A stretch of 64,000 nt of DNA from Microbacterium sp. (GTDB taxonomy: Bacteria; Actinomycetota; Actinomycetes; Actinomycetales; Microbacteriaceae), in assembly GCF_031180975.1 (NCBI RefSeq), contig NZ_JAPSLI010000001.1, positions 606,022 through 670,021 on the forward strand, written 5' to 3'. A program made the translations under genes and the position numbers. Numbering within the stretch: position 1 is the first letter of the stretch; each line of letters opens with the position of its first letter. Shown here in pieces: positions 53,144 through 60,930 of the stretch. The notes beneath the pieces are model-generated. The model ran no database searches. It saw nothing but the letters and a program-made list of their open reading frames with translations, and had not been told where the DNA came from.

Positions 53144-54883
53144 ATGCCGACCGTGCCTTCCTCCACGCCCCTGTTACGCGTGCGTGACCTGAGCGTCACC
53201 CACGCCGGCGCCGGGCGACCCTCGCCGGACGGCGTCTCGTTCGATGTCGGCCCGGGCGAGGTGGTGCTCGTGCTCGGGCCCAGCGGGTCCGGGAAGTCCA
53301 CCCTCGCCCTGACGCTGAACGGTCTGGTGCCGCAGTCGGTGCCGGCATCGTTCCGCGGCGCGGTGGAGATCGCCGGGCGGGACACCCGATCGACGCCTGT
53401 GGCGCAGCTGAGCGCGGACGTGGCGATGGTGTTCCAGGATCCCGACGCGCAGCTGGTCACCGGGACGGTCCTCGACGAGGTCGCCTTCGCTCTGGAGAAC
53501 CTGCTGCTGCCCGTGACGGAGGTGCTGGAGCGCAGCGAGGCTGCGCTGCGCCGGGTGGGGCTCTGGGGTCGCCGATCGTGGAACCCCGACCGGCTGTCCG
53601 GCGGCGGACGGCAGCGGCTGGCGATCGCGTGCGCCCTCGCGGTGCGGCCGCGGCTGATCGTGCTCGACGAGCCGACCGCGAACCTCGACCCGCAGGGGAT
53701 CGACGACGTGTACGACGCGCTCGCCGCGCTCGTGAAGGATGCCGGACGCGCCATCGTCCTCGTGGAGCACAACCTCGACGCCGCCATGCGGTTCGCCACA
53801 CGAGCGCTCGTGCTCGACGCCGAGGGGCGCCTCACATTCGACGGCCCGGCGAAGGACGTCATACGCGAGCATGCGGCTGCGCTGCGGGACATGGGTGTCT
53901 GGCTGCCGACCAGCACGCTCGCCGCGCTGCGGCTGCGCGACCGCGGAGCGTGGGCCGGCCCGCTGCCGGTGACGGTGGAGGAGTTCGAGGCGGGCCCTTC
54001 GACAAGCTCAGGGACCCAGTACAGCCCCTCCACATCGGGCGCTTCGATTCCCACGCCCCACTCCGGCCATCGCTTCGCGATGCCCGGAGCCTCGGGGGCC
54101 TCTGGGCCCGGCTCAGGGACCCAGAGGGCCCCGGCGATCATGGTGCGCGACCTCGTCGTGCGCCGGGGCCGCACTCCGGTGCTGGAGATCGCCGCGCTCG
54201 ACATCCCGCGCGGCGGGTTCACCACGATCGTCGGCGCGAACGGTGCCGGCAAGACCACGCTCATCCAGGCACTCGGCGGTGTCGTCCCACCTCCGCGCGG
54301 CACCGTCCGCGTGGACGGTCTGGACGTCGGCACCACCTCCCCTCGTCGGCTGTCCGAGCGGATCGGCTTCGTGTTCCAGAACCCGGAGCATCAGTTCATC
54401 GCACACACTGTGCGGGACGAGCTCGCCCACGGCCTGCGGTTGCAGCGGCTTCCGGCATCCGACATCTCCCGCAGGGTCGACCAGATGCTGGGCCGCTTCG
54501 GTCTCACACACAAGGCCGACACGCATCCGTTCCTGCTGTCCGGCGGCGAGAAGCGGCGGCTGTCCGTCGGCACCGCGCTGATCACGCGGCCGGGTGTGCT
54601 CGCCCTCGATGAGCCCACGTTCGGCCAGGACCGGGCCCGCGCTGCGGAGCTGCTCGACCTGCTCCGCGATCTGCAGGCGGACGGCACGACGATCGTCGTC
54701 GTCACGCACGACCTGGCGCTGGTCGCCGAGTACAGCACGCACACCGTGATCCTCGCGGACGGTCGGTTGACGGCATCCGGCCCGACGGCCCACCTGCTGA
54801 GTGACGGCTCCGCCTTCAACGAGGCGGGGCTCCGTCTTCCGTCCACGCTGCGCCTGCTCGGCGGTTCGGAAGGCGCGCGATGA
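53144..54883 (+). CDS. ECF transporter ATPase with two fused ABC domains (YkoD-like)
   Basis: About 579 residues. Domain 1 has LGPSGSGKSTL, VFQDPDAQLVTGTV, LSGGGRQRLAIA and VLDEPTANLDP; domain 2 has VGANGAGKTTL, VFQNPEHQFIAHTV, LSGGEKRRLSVG and ALDEPTFGQD. Both are EcfA type (Q-loop with 'QxPxxQ'). The inter-domain linker contains an in-frame inserted palindromic repeat (53992-54130) encoding Ser/Thr/Gly/Pro-rich residues. The start is uncertain: ATG 53144 has no ribosome site; TAAGTT (53101-53106) would suit a leaderless GTG at 53111. ATGA overlap with the T component. Confidence 0.9.
   Translation: MPTVPSSTPLLRVRDLSVTHAGAGRPSPDGVSFDVGPGEVVLVLGPSGSGKSTLALTLNGLVPQSVPASFRGAVEIAGRDTRSTPVAQLSADVAMVFQDPDAQLVTGTVLDEVAFALENLLLPVTEVLERSEAALRRVGLWGRRSWNPDRLSGGGRQRLAIACALAVRPRLIVLDEPTANLDPQGIDDVYDALAALVKDAGRAIVLVEHNLDAAMRFATRALVLDAEGRLTFDGPAKDVIREHAAALRDMGVWLPTSTLAALRLRDRGAWAGPLPVTVEEFEAGPSTSSGTQYSPSTSGASIPTPHSGHRFAMPGASGASGPGSGTQRAPAIMVRDLVVRRGRTPVLEIAALDIPRGGFTTIVGANGAGKTTLIQALGGVVPPPRGTVRVDGLDVGTTSPRRLSERIGFVFQNPEHQFIAHTVRDELAHGLRLQRLPASDISRRVDQMLGRFGLTHKADTHPFLLSGGEKRRLSVGTALITRPGVLALDEPTFGQDRARAAELLDLLRDLQADGTTIVVVTHDLALVAEYSTHTVILADGRLTASGPTAHLLSDGSAFNEAGLRLPSTLRLLGGSEGAR
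53992..54130. repeat. REP-like palindromic element inserted in the ABC linker
   Basis: One end holds CCCTTCGACAAGCTCAGGG (53995-54013) and the other CTCAGGGACCC (from 54112) inside a hairpin GGCCTCTGGG/CCCAGAGGGCC. GCTCAGGGACCCAG occurs at both ends. The TTCGACAAGCTCAGGG core is a sequence I know as an extragenic palindrome common in actinobacteria. Here it lies inside a gene, in frame, in a loop. Confidence 0.7.
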
Positions 54884-55719
54884 GAGGGCTTCGTCAGGCG
54901 AGCAACGCCCCCGTGCCGATCGATCCATACGCGGAGGCTGAGGCGCCGGCATCCCGCTACCTGCACCACCTGAACCCCCTCGCAAAGCTGGGCGCGGTGG
55001 TCCCGGCGATGGTGCTGTTGGTGTTCACCCGCGACCTCGCGACGCCCGCCGTCTTCCTCGCGCTCGCCGTGCTCGTGGTGCTGACCGGCGCGCGGCTCAC
55101 CCGGCGCGCGCTGATGCTGCTGCTGGTCGGGATGCCGGCCGGCATCGTCCTGCTGACGGTGGGGTTCTCGGTGTGGGTCGACCCCACGCTCGTTTCGGAC
55201 ACCGCATCCGTGTTGCGAGTGGGCGGCTGGACCCTGCGCGAAGACGCCGTGGCGATCGGTCTCGCCACGGCCCTGCGTCTCGCCGCGATCCTCGCGCTGG
55301 CACTGATCGGCGGGCTCACCACGAGCGGCCCCGACCTGGTGCGCGCCGCGGTGCAACATCTGCACGTGCCGTATCGAATCGGCTACGCCGCGCTGGCCGC
55401 GTACCGGTTCGTCCCGCGGTTCGGCTACGAGCTGTCCGTCATCCGCGCGGCGCACCGCGTGCGCGGCCACCATGGCGGGCGGGGCCCGTTCGCGCGCGTC
55501 GCCCGCGGCTGGGGATACATCGTTCCGCTGCTGGCCGGCGCCATCCGGCACGCCGAGCGCATAGCGCTCGCCATGGACTCCCGGGCGTTCGGCGCGCATC
55601 CCACCCGCACCGAGCGGCACCTCGTGCCGTTCCGCGCGCGGGACGTCGTCTTCGTCGTGGCGGTGCTCACGGCATCCGCCGTCGTGTTCGCCGTCACATT
55701 CCCCTGGCAGCTCCCCTGA
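54880..55719 (+). CDS. ECF transporter T component (CbiQ/YkoC family)
   Basis: 279 residues with five or six membrane helices. NPLAKLGAVVPAMVLLVFTR is the CbiQ N-terminal motif, and the coupling helices carry AAHRVRGH and AMDSRAFGAH, the 'A-R-G' motifs that contact the ATPase. With the fused ATPase and the S component at 47864 it forms a complete vitamin transporter. Confidence 0.92.
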   Translation: MRGLRQASNAPVPIDPYAEAEAPASRYLHHLNPLAKLGAVVPAMVLLVFTRDLATPAVFLALAVLVVLTGARLTRRALMLLLVGMPAGIVLLTVGFSVWVDPTLVSDTASVLRVGGWTLREDAVAIGLATALRLAAILALALIGGLTTSGPDLVRAAVQHLHVPYRIGYAALAAYRFVPRFGYELSVIRAAHRVRGHHGGRGPFARVARGWGYIVPLLAGAIRHAERIALAMDSRAFGAHPTRTERHLVPFRARDVVFVVAVLTASAVVFAVTFPWQLP

Positions 55720-55780
55720 CAGGCGCCGCCTCGGTGTCTGCCGAGCTTGCCGGGCGCGCCGCGCCGCGCTCGGAACACCT

Positions 55781-55815
55781 GTCGCCGCGCCGGACGCGGC
55801 CGAGTCCGCGGCGAC
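55781..55815. terminator. Hairpin between T component and AraC genes
   Basis: GTCGCCGCG (55781-55789) pairs with CGCGGCGAC (55807-55815), 17-base loop, between convergent genes. A second weaker stem (CCGAGC 55741-55746 with GCTCGG 55768-55773) precedes it. Confidence 0.6.
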
Positions 55816-55836
55816 GCGGGCGTCGGGCGGGAGGGA

Positions 55837-56787
55837 TCACCCGGCACGCCGCTCGCTCGGCGTCATGCCGAACCGCGCCCGGAACGCCCGGGCGAAGTGG
55901 CCGGGGTCGCGGAAGCCGCACCGCATGGCGACGTCGGTGATGCTCATCGTCCACGGCGCCTGCACCAGCAGATTCCACGCGTGGTCGAGGCGCCGGGCGA
56001 GCACCCAGCGGCCGAAGCTCGTGCCGTTCTCGGCGAGCAGCTTGGTCGCGTAACTCGGGGAGATCGAGATCCGTCGCGCCACGTCCTGCAGGGTGAGGTC
56101 GGCGTCCAGGTGGGACCGCTCGATCTCCTCGAGCAAGGCGCGGTACAGCGCCGCCCTCCGGGCCGCGGGGGCGGGCGCCTGAGCGTCGAGCGCGGCGGCC
56201 AGCAGGCCGACGATGTGCACGCCGACCGCCGCCGCGGCGCGGTCGTCGATGCGACCCGCCTGCGCCGCCAGCCCGGCGAAGGCGGCGGCGGCGAGCGCGC
56301 CGATCCCCTGATCGCCCCGGACTGTGACCGCCGTCGCGACGCGCGGGTCGACGAGCGAGGGGTCGAGGCCCGCTTTCGGGATGATCAGCGAGATCTGCTC
56401 GAACACGTCGGGGAACTCCAGCCGGAACGGGCGGTCGCCGTCGACGAGCGCGAAGTCGCCCGGTCCGAGCCGGGCGATGCGTCCGTCCTGATGCACCGTC
56501 GAGTGGCTGTCCAGCGCGAAGTTCAGGAAGTAGACCCCGCACACCGTCGACGCGGTCTGTGCAGGGGTCCGCCGCACCTGCTGGGCGGCGGAACGCATCC
56601 ACGAGACCGTCAGTCCGCCGACGCGGCGCACCTGGCAGTCGGAGGCGAATCCGGCGTCGGCGTCGAACGCCCCGCTGTCGAGCTCGACCGGCACGAAGGC
56701 GTCCGCGACGATGCTCCGCCACACGTCGAATTGCCGCTCCCGCCGGTGGCCGGCCGTCGTGAAGGAGCGGTCAACAGCCCCCAGCAT
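55837..56787 (-). CDS. AraC-family transcriptional regulator
   Basis: 316 residues. An AraC-binding-like N-terminal cupin part (LGPGDFALVDGDRPFRLEF) and a C-terminal AraC domain with two helix-turn-helix units (TLQDVARRISISPSYATKLL; SITDVAMRCGFRDPGHFARA-FRARFG). TATGAT (56799 to 56794) ends seven bases before ATG 56787, so the mRNA is probably leaderless. It is divergent from the small secreted protein gene, its likely target. Confidence 0.9.
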   Translation of the reverse strand: MLGAVDRSFTTAGHRRERQFDVWRSIVADAFVPVELDSGAFDADAGFASDCQVRRVGGLTVSWMRSAAQQVRRTPAQTASTVCGVYFLNFALDSHSTVHQDGRIARLGPGDFALVDGDRPFRLEFPDVFEQISLIIPKAGLDPSLVDPRVATAVTVRGDQGIGALAAAAFAGLAAQAGRIDDRAAAAVGVHIVGLLAAALDAQAPAPAARRAALYRALLEEIERSHLDADLTLQDVARRISISPSYATKLLAENGTSFGRWVLARRLDHAWNLLVQAPWTMSITDVAMRCGFRDPGHFARAFRARFGMTPSERRAG

Positions 56788-56948
56788 GCGGCCATCATAG
56801 ACCCGCGTGCCGCCGGAGTGTGCGCCCTGCGACAAACCCAGTGCGCGGTGGTCCTAGTGGCTCGCCCTCGCCAGCAGGATGCTGTATCGCGGCGGACCAC
56901 CGCCGATGAGATGATGCCGGGTTCCTGCCCGGTGGATAGGGGACATCC

Positions 56949-57365
56949 ATGATTCGCAGATCACTGACGACGACGGCCGCAGCGGCCGTTCTGAGCGTGG
57001 GACTCGTCTTCGCCGGCTCTGGGGCCGCGTCGGCACACGAGTGCTACGTCGTCAAGCGGTCCGACCAGGGGTCGGTCGGCGCATCGCACTCGGGCAACTG
57101 GTTCAACCTGACGATCGCCGACCTGCTCGCCGAGGCGCCGGAGATCCTGGGGGCTCCGCCGCTGAACGAGGAGCAGACCGCGTGGGCGCTCGCCGAGGCC
57201 GAGGCGCAGGGCATGCCGGACAGCTTCGCGATCTTCACCCGGTTCACGCTCCCGAAGGGGAACACGCACGAGCGGATGATCAACGACGCGAAGGGCATCG
57301 ACCACTTCTTCGCCGCCTACATCGATCAGCTCATCGCGATCTACATGGAGGCCCTGACGAGGTAG
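56949..57365 (+). CDS. Small secreted protein, unknown function
   Basis: 138 residues. A clear signal peptide (RRSLTTTAAAAVLSVGLVFA, cleavage after GAASA) leaves a mature protein of about 108 residues beginning HECYVVKRSDQGSVGASHSG. It has a single Cys, several Asn and Trp-Phe near residue 53, and a helical C-terminal half. I do not recognise the family. It is the only gene divergent from the AraC regulator, which suggests induced expression. Confidence 0.7.
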   Translation: MIRRSLTTTAAAAVLSVGLVFAGSGAASAHECYVVKRSDQGSVGASHSGNWFNLTIADLLAEAPEILGAPPLNEEQTAWALAEAEAQGMPDSFAIFTRFTLPKGNTHERMINDAKGIDHFFAAYIDQLIAIYMEALTR

Positions 57366-57389
57366 GGCTGGGGGCGCTGGGGAGCGCAA

Positions 57390-57422
57390 GAGGCCGCCGG
57401 GATGCTGCATCCGGGCGGCCTC
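57390..57422. terminator. Bidirectional terminator after the small secreted protein gene
   Basis: GAGGCCGCC (57390-57398) pairs with GGCGGCCTC (57414-57422), with GGATG/CATCC continuing inside, ending in T-containing sequence on the plus strand. It separates convergent genes. Confidence 0.8.
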
Positions 57423-57473
57423 TCGTTGTGCGCGGTGGTGAGCCTGGTCGTCGGCGCCGGGGCGTCGGCGGCG

Positions 57474-58637
57474 TCAGCGCTTACCGGCGATGTGGCGCCC
57501 CACGATCTCGCGCATGATCTCGTTCGTGCCGCCGTAGATGCGGTGCACGCGGGCGTCGAGGAAGGCGCGCGCGATCGGGTACTCGGTGATGTACCCGTAG
57601 CCGCCGTGCAGCTGCACGCCCTTGTCGAGCACCTCCCACTCGCGCTCGGTCGCCCAGAACTTCACCGCCGCCGCCTCCTCGGCGGAGAGCCGGCCGTCCT
57701 TGTAGGCCAGCAGCGCACGGTCGATGTACGCCCAGAGCGCGTCGACCGTCGTGGCCATGTCGGCGATCACGAACCGGCTGTTCTGGAAGTCGATGATCCG
57801 CTCGTCGAACGCCTCGCGATCCTTGGTGTACGCGACGGTCCAGTCCAGTGCGGCCTGCGCGGCAGCGGCGCCCGCGACGCCTATGGAGAGCCGCTCCAAC
57901 GGCAGGTTCATCATCAGTTGCACGAACCCCTGCCCCTCGATGCCGCCGATCAGGTTCTCGTCGGGCACGAAGACGTCGCTGAACGACAGCTCTGCGGTGT
58001 CGTGCCCCTGGAAGCCCATCTTGTGCAGCTTCTTGCCGTGGCCGAAGCCGTCCATGCCGCTCTCGATGAGCAGCAGGCTGAACGCGTCGGGGCGGTTGCC
58101 CTCACCGGTCTTCACGAACGTCACCACCAGGTCGGCCGTCGCGCCCGATGAGATGAACGTCTTGGCGCCGTTCACGAGGTAGCCGCCGTCGACCTTCTTC
58201 GCCGTCGTTTTGATGCCGCGCAGGTCGCTGCCCGCCCCCGGTTCGGTCATCGCGAGCGCGCCGATCACCTCGCCGGTGGCCATGCGGGGCAACCACTTCT
58301 CCTTCTGCGCCTGCGTGCCCATGTGCACCAGGTAGGGGACAGCCAGATCGTCCTGGATGCCGAACGCGCCGGCCAGAGAGCCGGCGCCCGCGGCGATGAC
58401 CTCCTCCATCACGACGGTGCGGAAGCGGTAGTCCTGCAGCATCCCGGCACCGCCGAACTCCTCCGGCACGGACAGGCCGATGATGCCCGCTTCGCCGGCG
58501 GCACGCATGGTCGCCCGGTCGATCTCGCCGTCGGCATCCCACTTCTCACGCGCCTCGGTGCTCACGTGGCGCTTGACGAAATCCTTGACCAGATCGCGGA
58601 AGGCGTCGTGGTCCTCTTCATAGATGTCGCGTTCCAT
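57474..58637 (-). CDS. Acyl-CoA dehydrogenase (long-chain/LCAD-type active site)
   Basis: 387 residues, standard three-domain size. FAD/substrate motifs ALAMTEPGAGSDLRG and FISSGATADLVV; the signature near the C-terminus reads IYGGTNEIMREIVGRH, with Gly where medium-chain enzymes have the catalytic Glu. A Glu in MNLPLERLSIG is placed as the catalytic base of long-chain and isovaleryl-CoA enzymes. GAGAGG precedes ATG 58637. Beta-oxidation or branched-chain amino-acid breakdown are both possible. Confidence 0.92.
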   Translation of the reverse strand: MERDIYEEDHDAFRDLVKDFVKRHVSTEAREKWDADGEIDRATMRAAGEAGIIGLSVPEEFGGAGMLQDYRFRTVVMEEVIAAGAGSLAGAFGIQDDLAVPYLVHMGTQAQKEKWLPRMATGEVIGALAMTEPGAGSDLRGIKTTAKKVDGGYLVNGAKTFISSGATADLVVTFVKTGEGNRPDAFSLLLIESGMDGFGHGKKLHKMGFQGHDTAELSFSDVFVPDENLIGGIEGQGFVQLMMNLPLERLSIGVAGAAAAQAALDWTVAYTKDREAFDERIIDFQNSRFVIADMATTVDALWAYIDRALLAYKDGRLSAEEAAAVKFWATEREWEVLDKGVQLHGGYGYITEYPIARAFLDARVHRIYGGTNEIMREIVGRHIAGKR

Positions 58638-58781
58638 GGCATCCCTCTCGTGTGCGTCGTCGCACCGCGATCATACGGAACGGATGCCGGCACGAGGAGC
58701 CGTTTGTGAGAATGCGTCCCACACATGATGACACCGCGTTCCGTGATTGTGGGAAGTCGCCACCCTGGCGCGGTGGGCGGT

Positions 58782-59699
58782 TCAGTGGCCGTAGTCGGGC
58801 GCCGCAGGAAGACCGAAGAAGGCCTCCAGCGTGCGGTAGCCGCCCTGCTGATAGGCGGCGGCGAGCTCCGGGCCGATGTAGCGCAAGTGCCAGGGCTCTG
58901 CCAGGTAGCCGGTGGTGCCGGTCTCCCCCTGCTCGTAGCGCACGATGAACCCGTACCGCCAGGCGTTCTCGGCCACCCACCTGCCCTGGGGCGTGTCACC
59001 GAACTCGTCGAGCCCTCCGCACGCGGGCGAGCACGCGATCACGTCGACGGCGAGCCCCGTCTGATGCTCACTGTGTCCGGGGCGGGCGGATCCGGCATCC
59101 GCACCCTCCTGCCCTCGTGCGCGAACGTGCGAGGCGTAGGTGGTCTGCTGCACACCGAAGGAGCGGTAGCCGTTGTTCACGCCGAGCACGCCGGCCCCGG
59201 CGGAGCGCGCGTCGGCGGCCATCCGGTCGAGCGCCGCGACGGCTTCGGCTCGCAGCCCTGTCGAGCGGGACGTCGCCTGCAGACCGATCCTGCCGAGGGA
59301 TGTCGGGGCATAGTCGGCCGGCTCGAGTGGGCGCAGCTTGTTCACGACGACCCACACGCGCTGCGGGTCGTCCAGCGCGATGCAGGGGGCGTTACCCGCC
59401 GCGATGGCGGCACGGAACTGCTCGCCGCCGCCGAACGCCGCGATGGTGGCGGCGTCGTCGCCGGCGGCGAGAGCGGCCTTGACCTCTGCGTCCCCGCACG
59501 GGTTGCGCGCGGTCTCGGCATCCCGGGCGACGGAGGGGAGCGCCATCGCCGCGGCAGGCGCGGGCGGGACCGGCGTCGGCTCGAACTCGCCCCAGAGAGT
59601 GAAAAGGGATGCCAGCGCGGTGACCAGCACGCCGATCGGCGTGGCGATCCGAACGGCGAGCGGCGTACGCACGGCATGCCGTGGCTGCGTCGCGCTCAT
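58782..59699 (-). CDS. VanY-type D-alanyl-D-alanine carboxypeptidase (M15B)
   Basis: 305 residues from ATG 59699. One N-terminal membrane segment (RIATPIGVLVTALASLFTLW) and a Pro/Ala linker lead to the M15 domain: NGYRSFGVQQ, SEHQTGLAVDV (zinc His and Asp) and EPWHLRYIG (catalytic Glu and zinc His). It trims D-Ala from peptidoglycan stem peptides at the cell surface. A longer frame upstream is the shadow of the radical SAM gene. Confidence 0.92.
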   Translation of the reverse strand: MSATQPRHAVRTPLAVRIATPIGVLVTALASLFTLWGEFEPTPVPPAPAAAMALPSVARDAETARNPCGDAEVKAALAAGDDAATIAAFGGGEQFRAAIAAGNAPCIALDDPQRVWVVVNKLRPLEPADYAPTSLGRIGLQATSRSTGLRAEAVAALDRMAADARSAGAGVLGVNNGYRSFGVQQTTYASHVRARGQEGADAGSARPGHSEHQTGLAVDVIACSPACGGLDEFGDTPQGRWVAENAWRYGFIVRYEQGETGTTGYLAEPWHLRYIGPELAAAYQQGGYRTLEAFFGLPAAPDYGH

Positions 59700-59736
59700 G
59701 GGTCCATTGTCGCGCACCTCGTGCCGCTGCGCAGGC

Positions 59737-59789
59737 TTCGATGAGAGGTTCGAATCGGCGTTGACATGCGTTCGATTCTTTGTTCGAAT
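59737..59789. promoter_or_regulatory. Two copies of TTCGAT-N6-TTCGAAT in the VanY/radical SAM gap
   Basis: TTCGAT gagagg TTCGAAT begins at 59737 and TTCGAT tctttg TTCGAAT at 59771, 34 bases apart, with unrelated spacers of equal length. The second overlaps the region between TTGACA (59761-59766) and the -10 position of the radical SAM gene. This is most likely a pair of binding sites for one regulator of one or both divergent genes. Confidence 0.6.
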
Positions 59790-59795
59790 AGGAAG

Positions 59796-60836
59796 ATGAG
59801 GTGGCAGGGTCAGACGATCGACGGCGCGGACGACGACGCACTGCCCGGACTCGAGAGCCGCAGCGGCCTGGTGCAGTCGGTCACCACTCCCGAGTTCGCC
59901 GGGATGACGTTCCACGAGGTGCTCGCCAAGTCGGCGCTGAACCGCGTGCCCGGCCCCTCCAAGATGCCGTTCAACTGGACGATCAACCCGTACCGCGGAT
60001 GCAGTCATGCCTGCGTCTACTGCTTCGCCCGCGGCACCCACGAGTATCTTGACCTCGACGGGGGCGGTGACTTCGATTCGCAGATCGTGGTGAAGACCAA
60101 CGTCGTCGAGGTGCTGCAGCGGGAGCTGCGACGCGGATCGTGGAAGCGCGAGACCGTCGCGCTCGGCACGAACACCGATCCCTATCAGCGGGCGGAGGGA
60201 CGGTACCGGCTCATGCCCGGCATCGTCCGCGCTCTGGCGGACTCCGGCACACCGATGTCGATCCTGACGAAGGGCACGCTGGTGCGCCGCGATATCCCAC
60301 TGCTGGTGGAGGCCGCGCGGCAGGTGCCGGTCGACGTGCAGATGTCGATCGCCATGTACGACGAGGCGCTGCAACACTCCATCGAACCGGGCACGCCGAC
60401 GACGCAGGCCCGCCTGGACACAGTGCGGGCACTGTCGGACGCGGGGTTCAGGGTCGGCGTGTTCCTGATGCCGGTGCTGCCGCACCTGACCGATTCGATC
60501 CCCGCGCTAGACCTCGCCCTGCAGCGCATCAAGGCGGCCGGGGCCGATCACGCCGTCTACGGCGCGCTGCATCTGCGTCCGGGGGTCAAGCCGTGGTTCT
60601 TCCAGTGGCTGGAGCGCGAACGGCCCGACCTGGTCTCGTCGTATCGCGGGCTGTACCCGGGCACATCGGCCGAGGCGCCGAAGGGTTACAAGCAGTGGCT
60701 GGCGAAGCGGATGCGCCCGCTCATCCGGATGCACGGGCTGCAGGCGCGCTCCGAGAGCGAAGACCTGATGCGCGGCGCCGCGCGGGAACGCCAGGCGCCG
60801 CCGCCGGTGCCGGCGGCGGCGCCGATGCTGTTCTGA
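59796..60836 (+). CDS. Radical SAM protein, Rv2578c family
   Basis: 346 residues from ATG 59796, which lies where transcription should start (TTGACA at 59761, 17 bases, TCGAAT at 59784-59789, then seven bases); the mRNA is thus probably leaderless. The cluster motif NPYRGCSHACVYCFARGTHE has Cys-x3-Cys-x2-Cys for the 4Fe-4S centre, followed by LGTNTDPYQRAEGRYRL and the barrel. The family is also called SPL-related/Rv2578c; its reaction is unknown. Confidence 0.92.
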   Translation: MRWQGQTIDGADDDALPGLESRSGLVQSVTTPEFAGMTFHEVLAKSALNRVPGPSKMPFNWTINPYRGCSHACVYCFARGTHEYLDLDGGGDFDSQIVVKTNVVEVLQRELRRGSWKRETVALGTNTDPYQRAEGRYRLMPGIVRALADSGTPMSILTKGTLVRRDIPLLVEAARQVPVDVQMSIAMYDEALQHSIEPGTPTTQARLDTVRALSDAGFRVGVFLMPVLPHLTDSIPALDLALQRIKAAGADHAVYGALHLRPGVKPWFFQWLERERPDLVSSYRGLYPGTSAEAPKGYKQWLAKRMRPLIRMHGLQARSESEDLMRGAARERQAPPPVPAAAPMLF

Positions 60837-60838
60837 CG

Positions 60839-60926
60839 CGTTCACTTCTCAGGATGGAACGCCGGAAGCCGCCGCATCCGGCCCGTTTCGGGGCCGGATG
60901 GGGCGGCTTCTCCTGAGTTGTGAACG
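60839..60926. repeat. Hairpin repeat element, copy 2 (ends CGTTCACttCTCAGGA)
   Basis: Left end CGTTCACTTCTCAGGA (60839-60854) and right end TCCTGAGTTGTGAACG (60911-60926); the right end is identical to that of the element at 38346-38438. The interior is a different strong hairpin. It lies 4 bases before the helicase stop, the same relation as in the other copy. Confidence 0.8.
60865..60910. terminator. Bidirectional terminator between radical SAM and helicase genes
   Basis: GAAGCCGCC-G-CATCCGGCCC (60865-60884) pairs with GGGCCGGATG-G-GGCGGCTTC (60891-60910) around a 6-base loop with one mismatch, between two convergent genes. Confidence 0.85.
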
Positions 60927-60930
60927 CCGG

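Noticed and set aside
53068..54336. Long minus-strand frame (422 codons) over the ABC gene
   Set aside because: It is antisense to an intact ABC ATPase with all motifs and is very rich in Ser, Arg and Pro.
58782..60485. Longer version of the VanY gene
   Set aside because: The extra N-terminal part is antisense to the radical SAM gene; ATG 59699 gives a normal signal-anchor.
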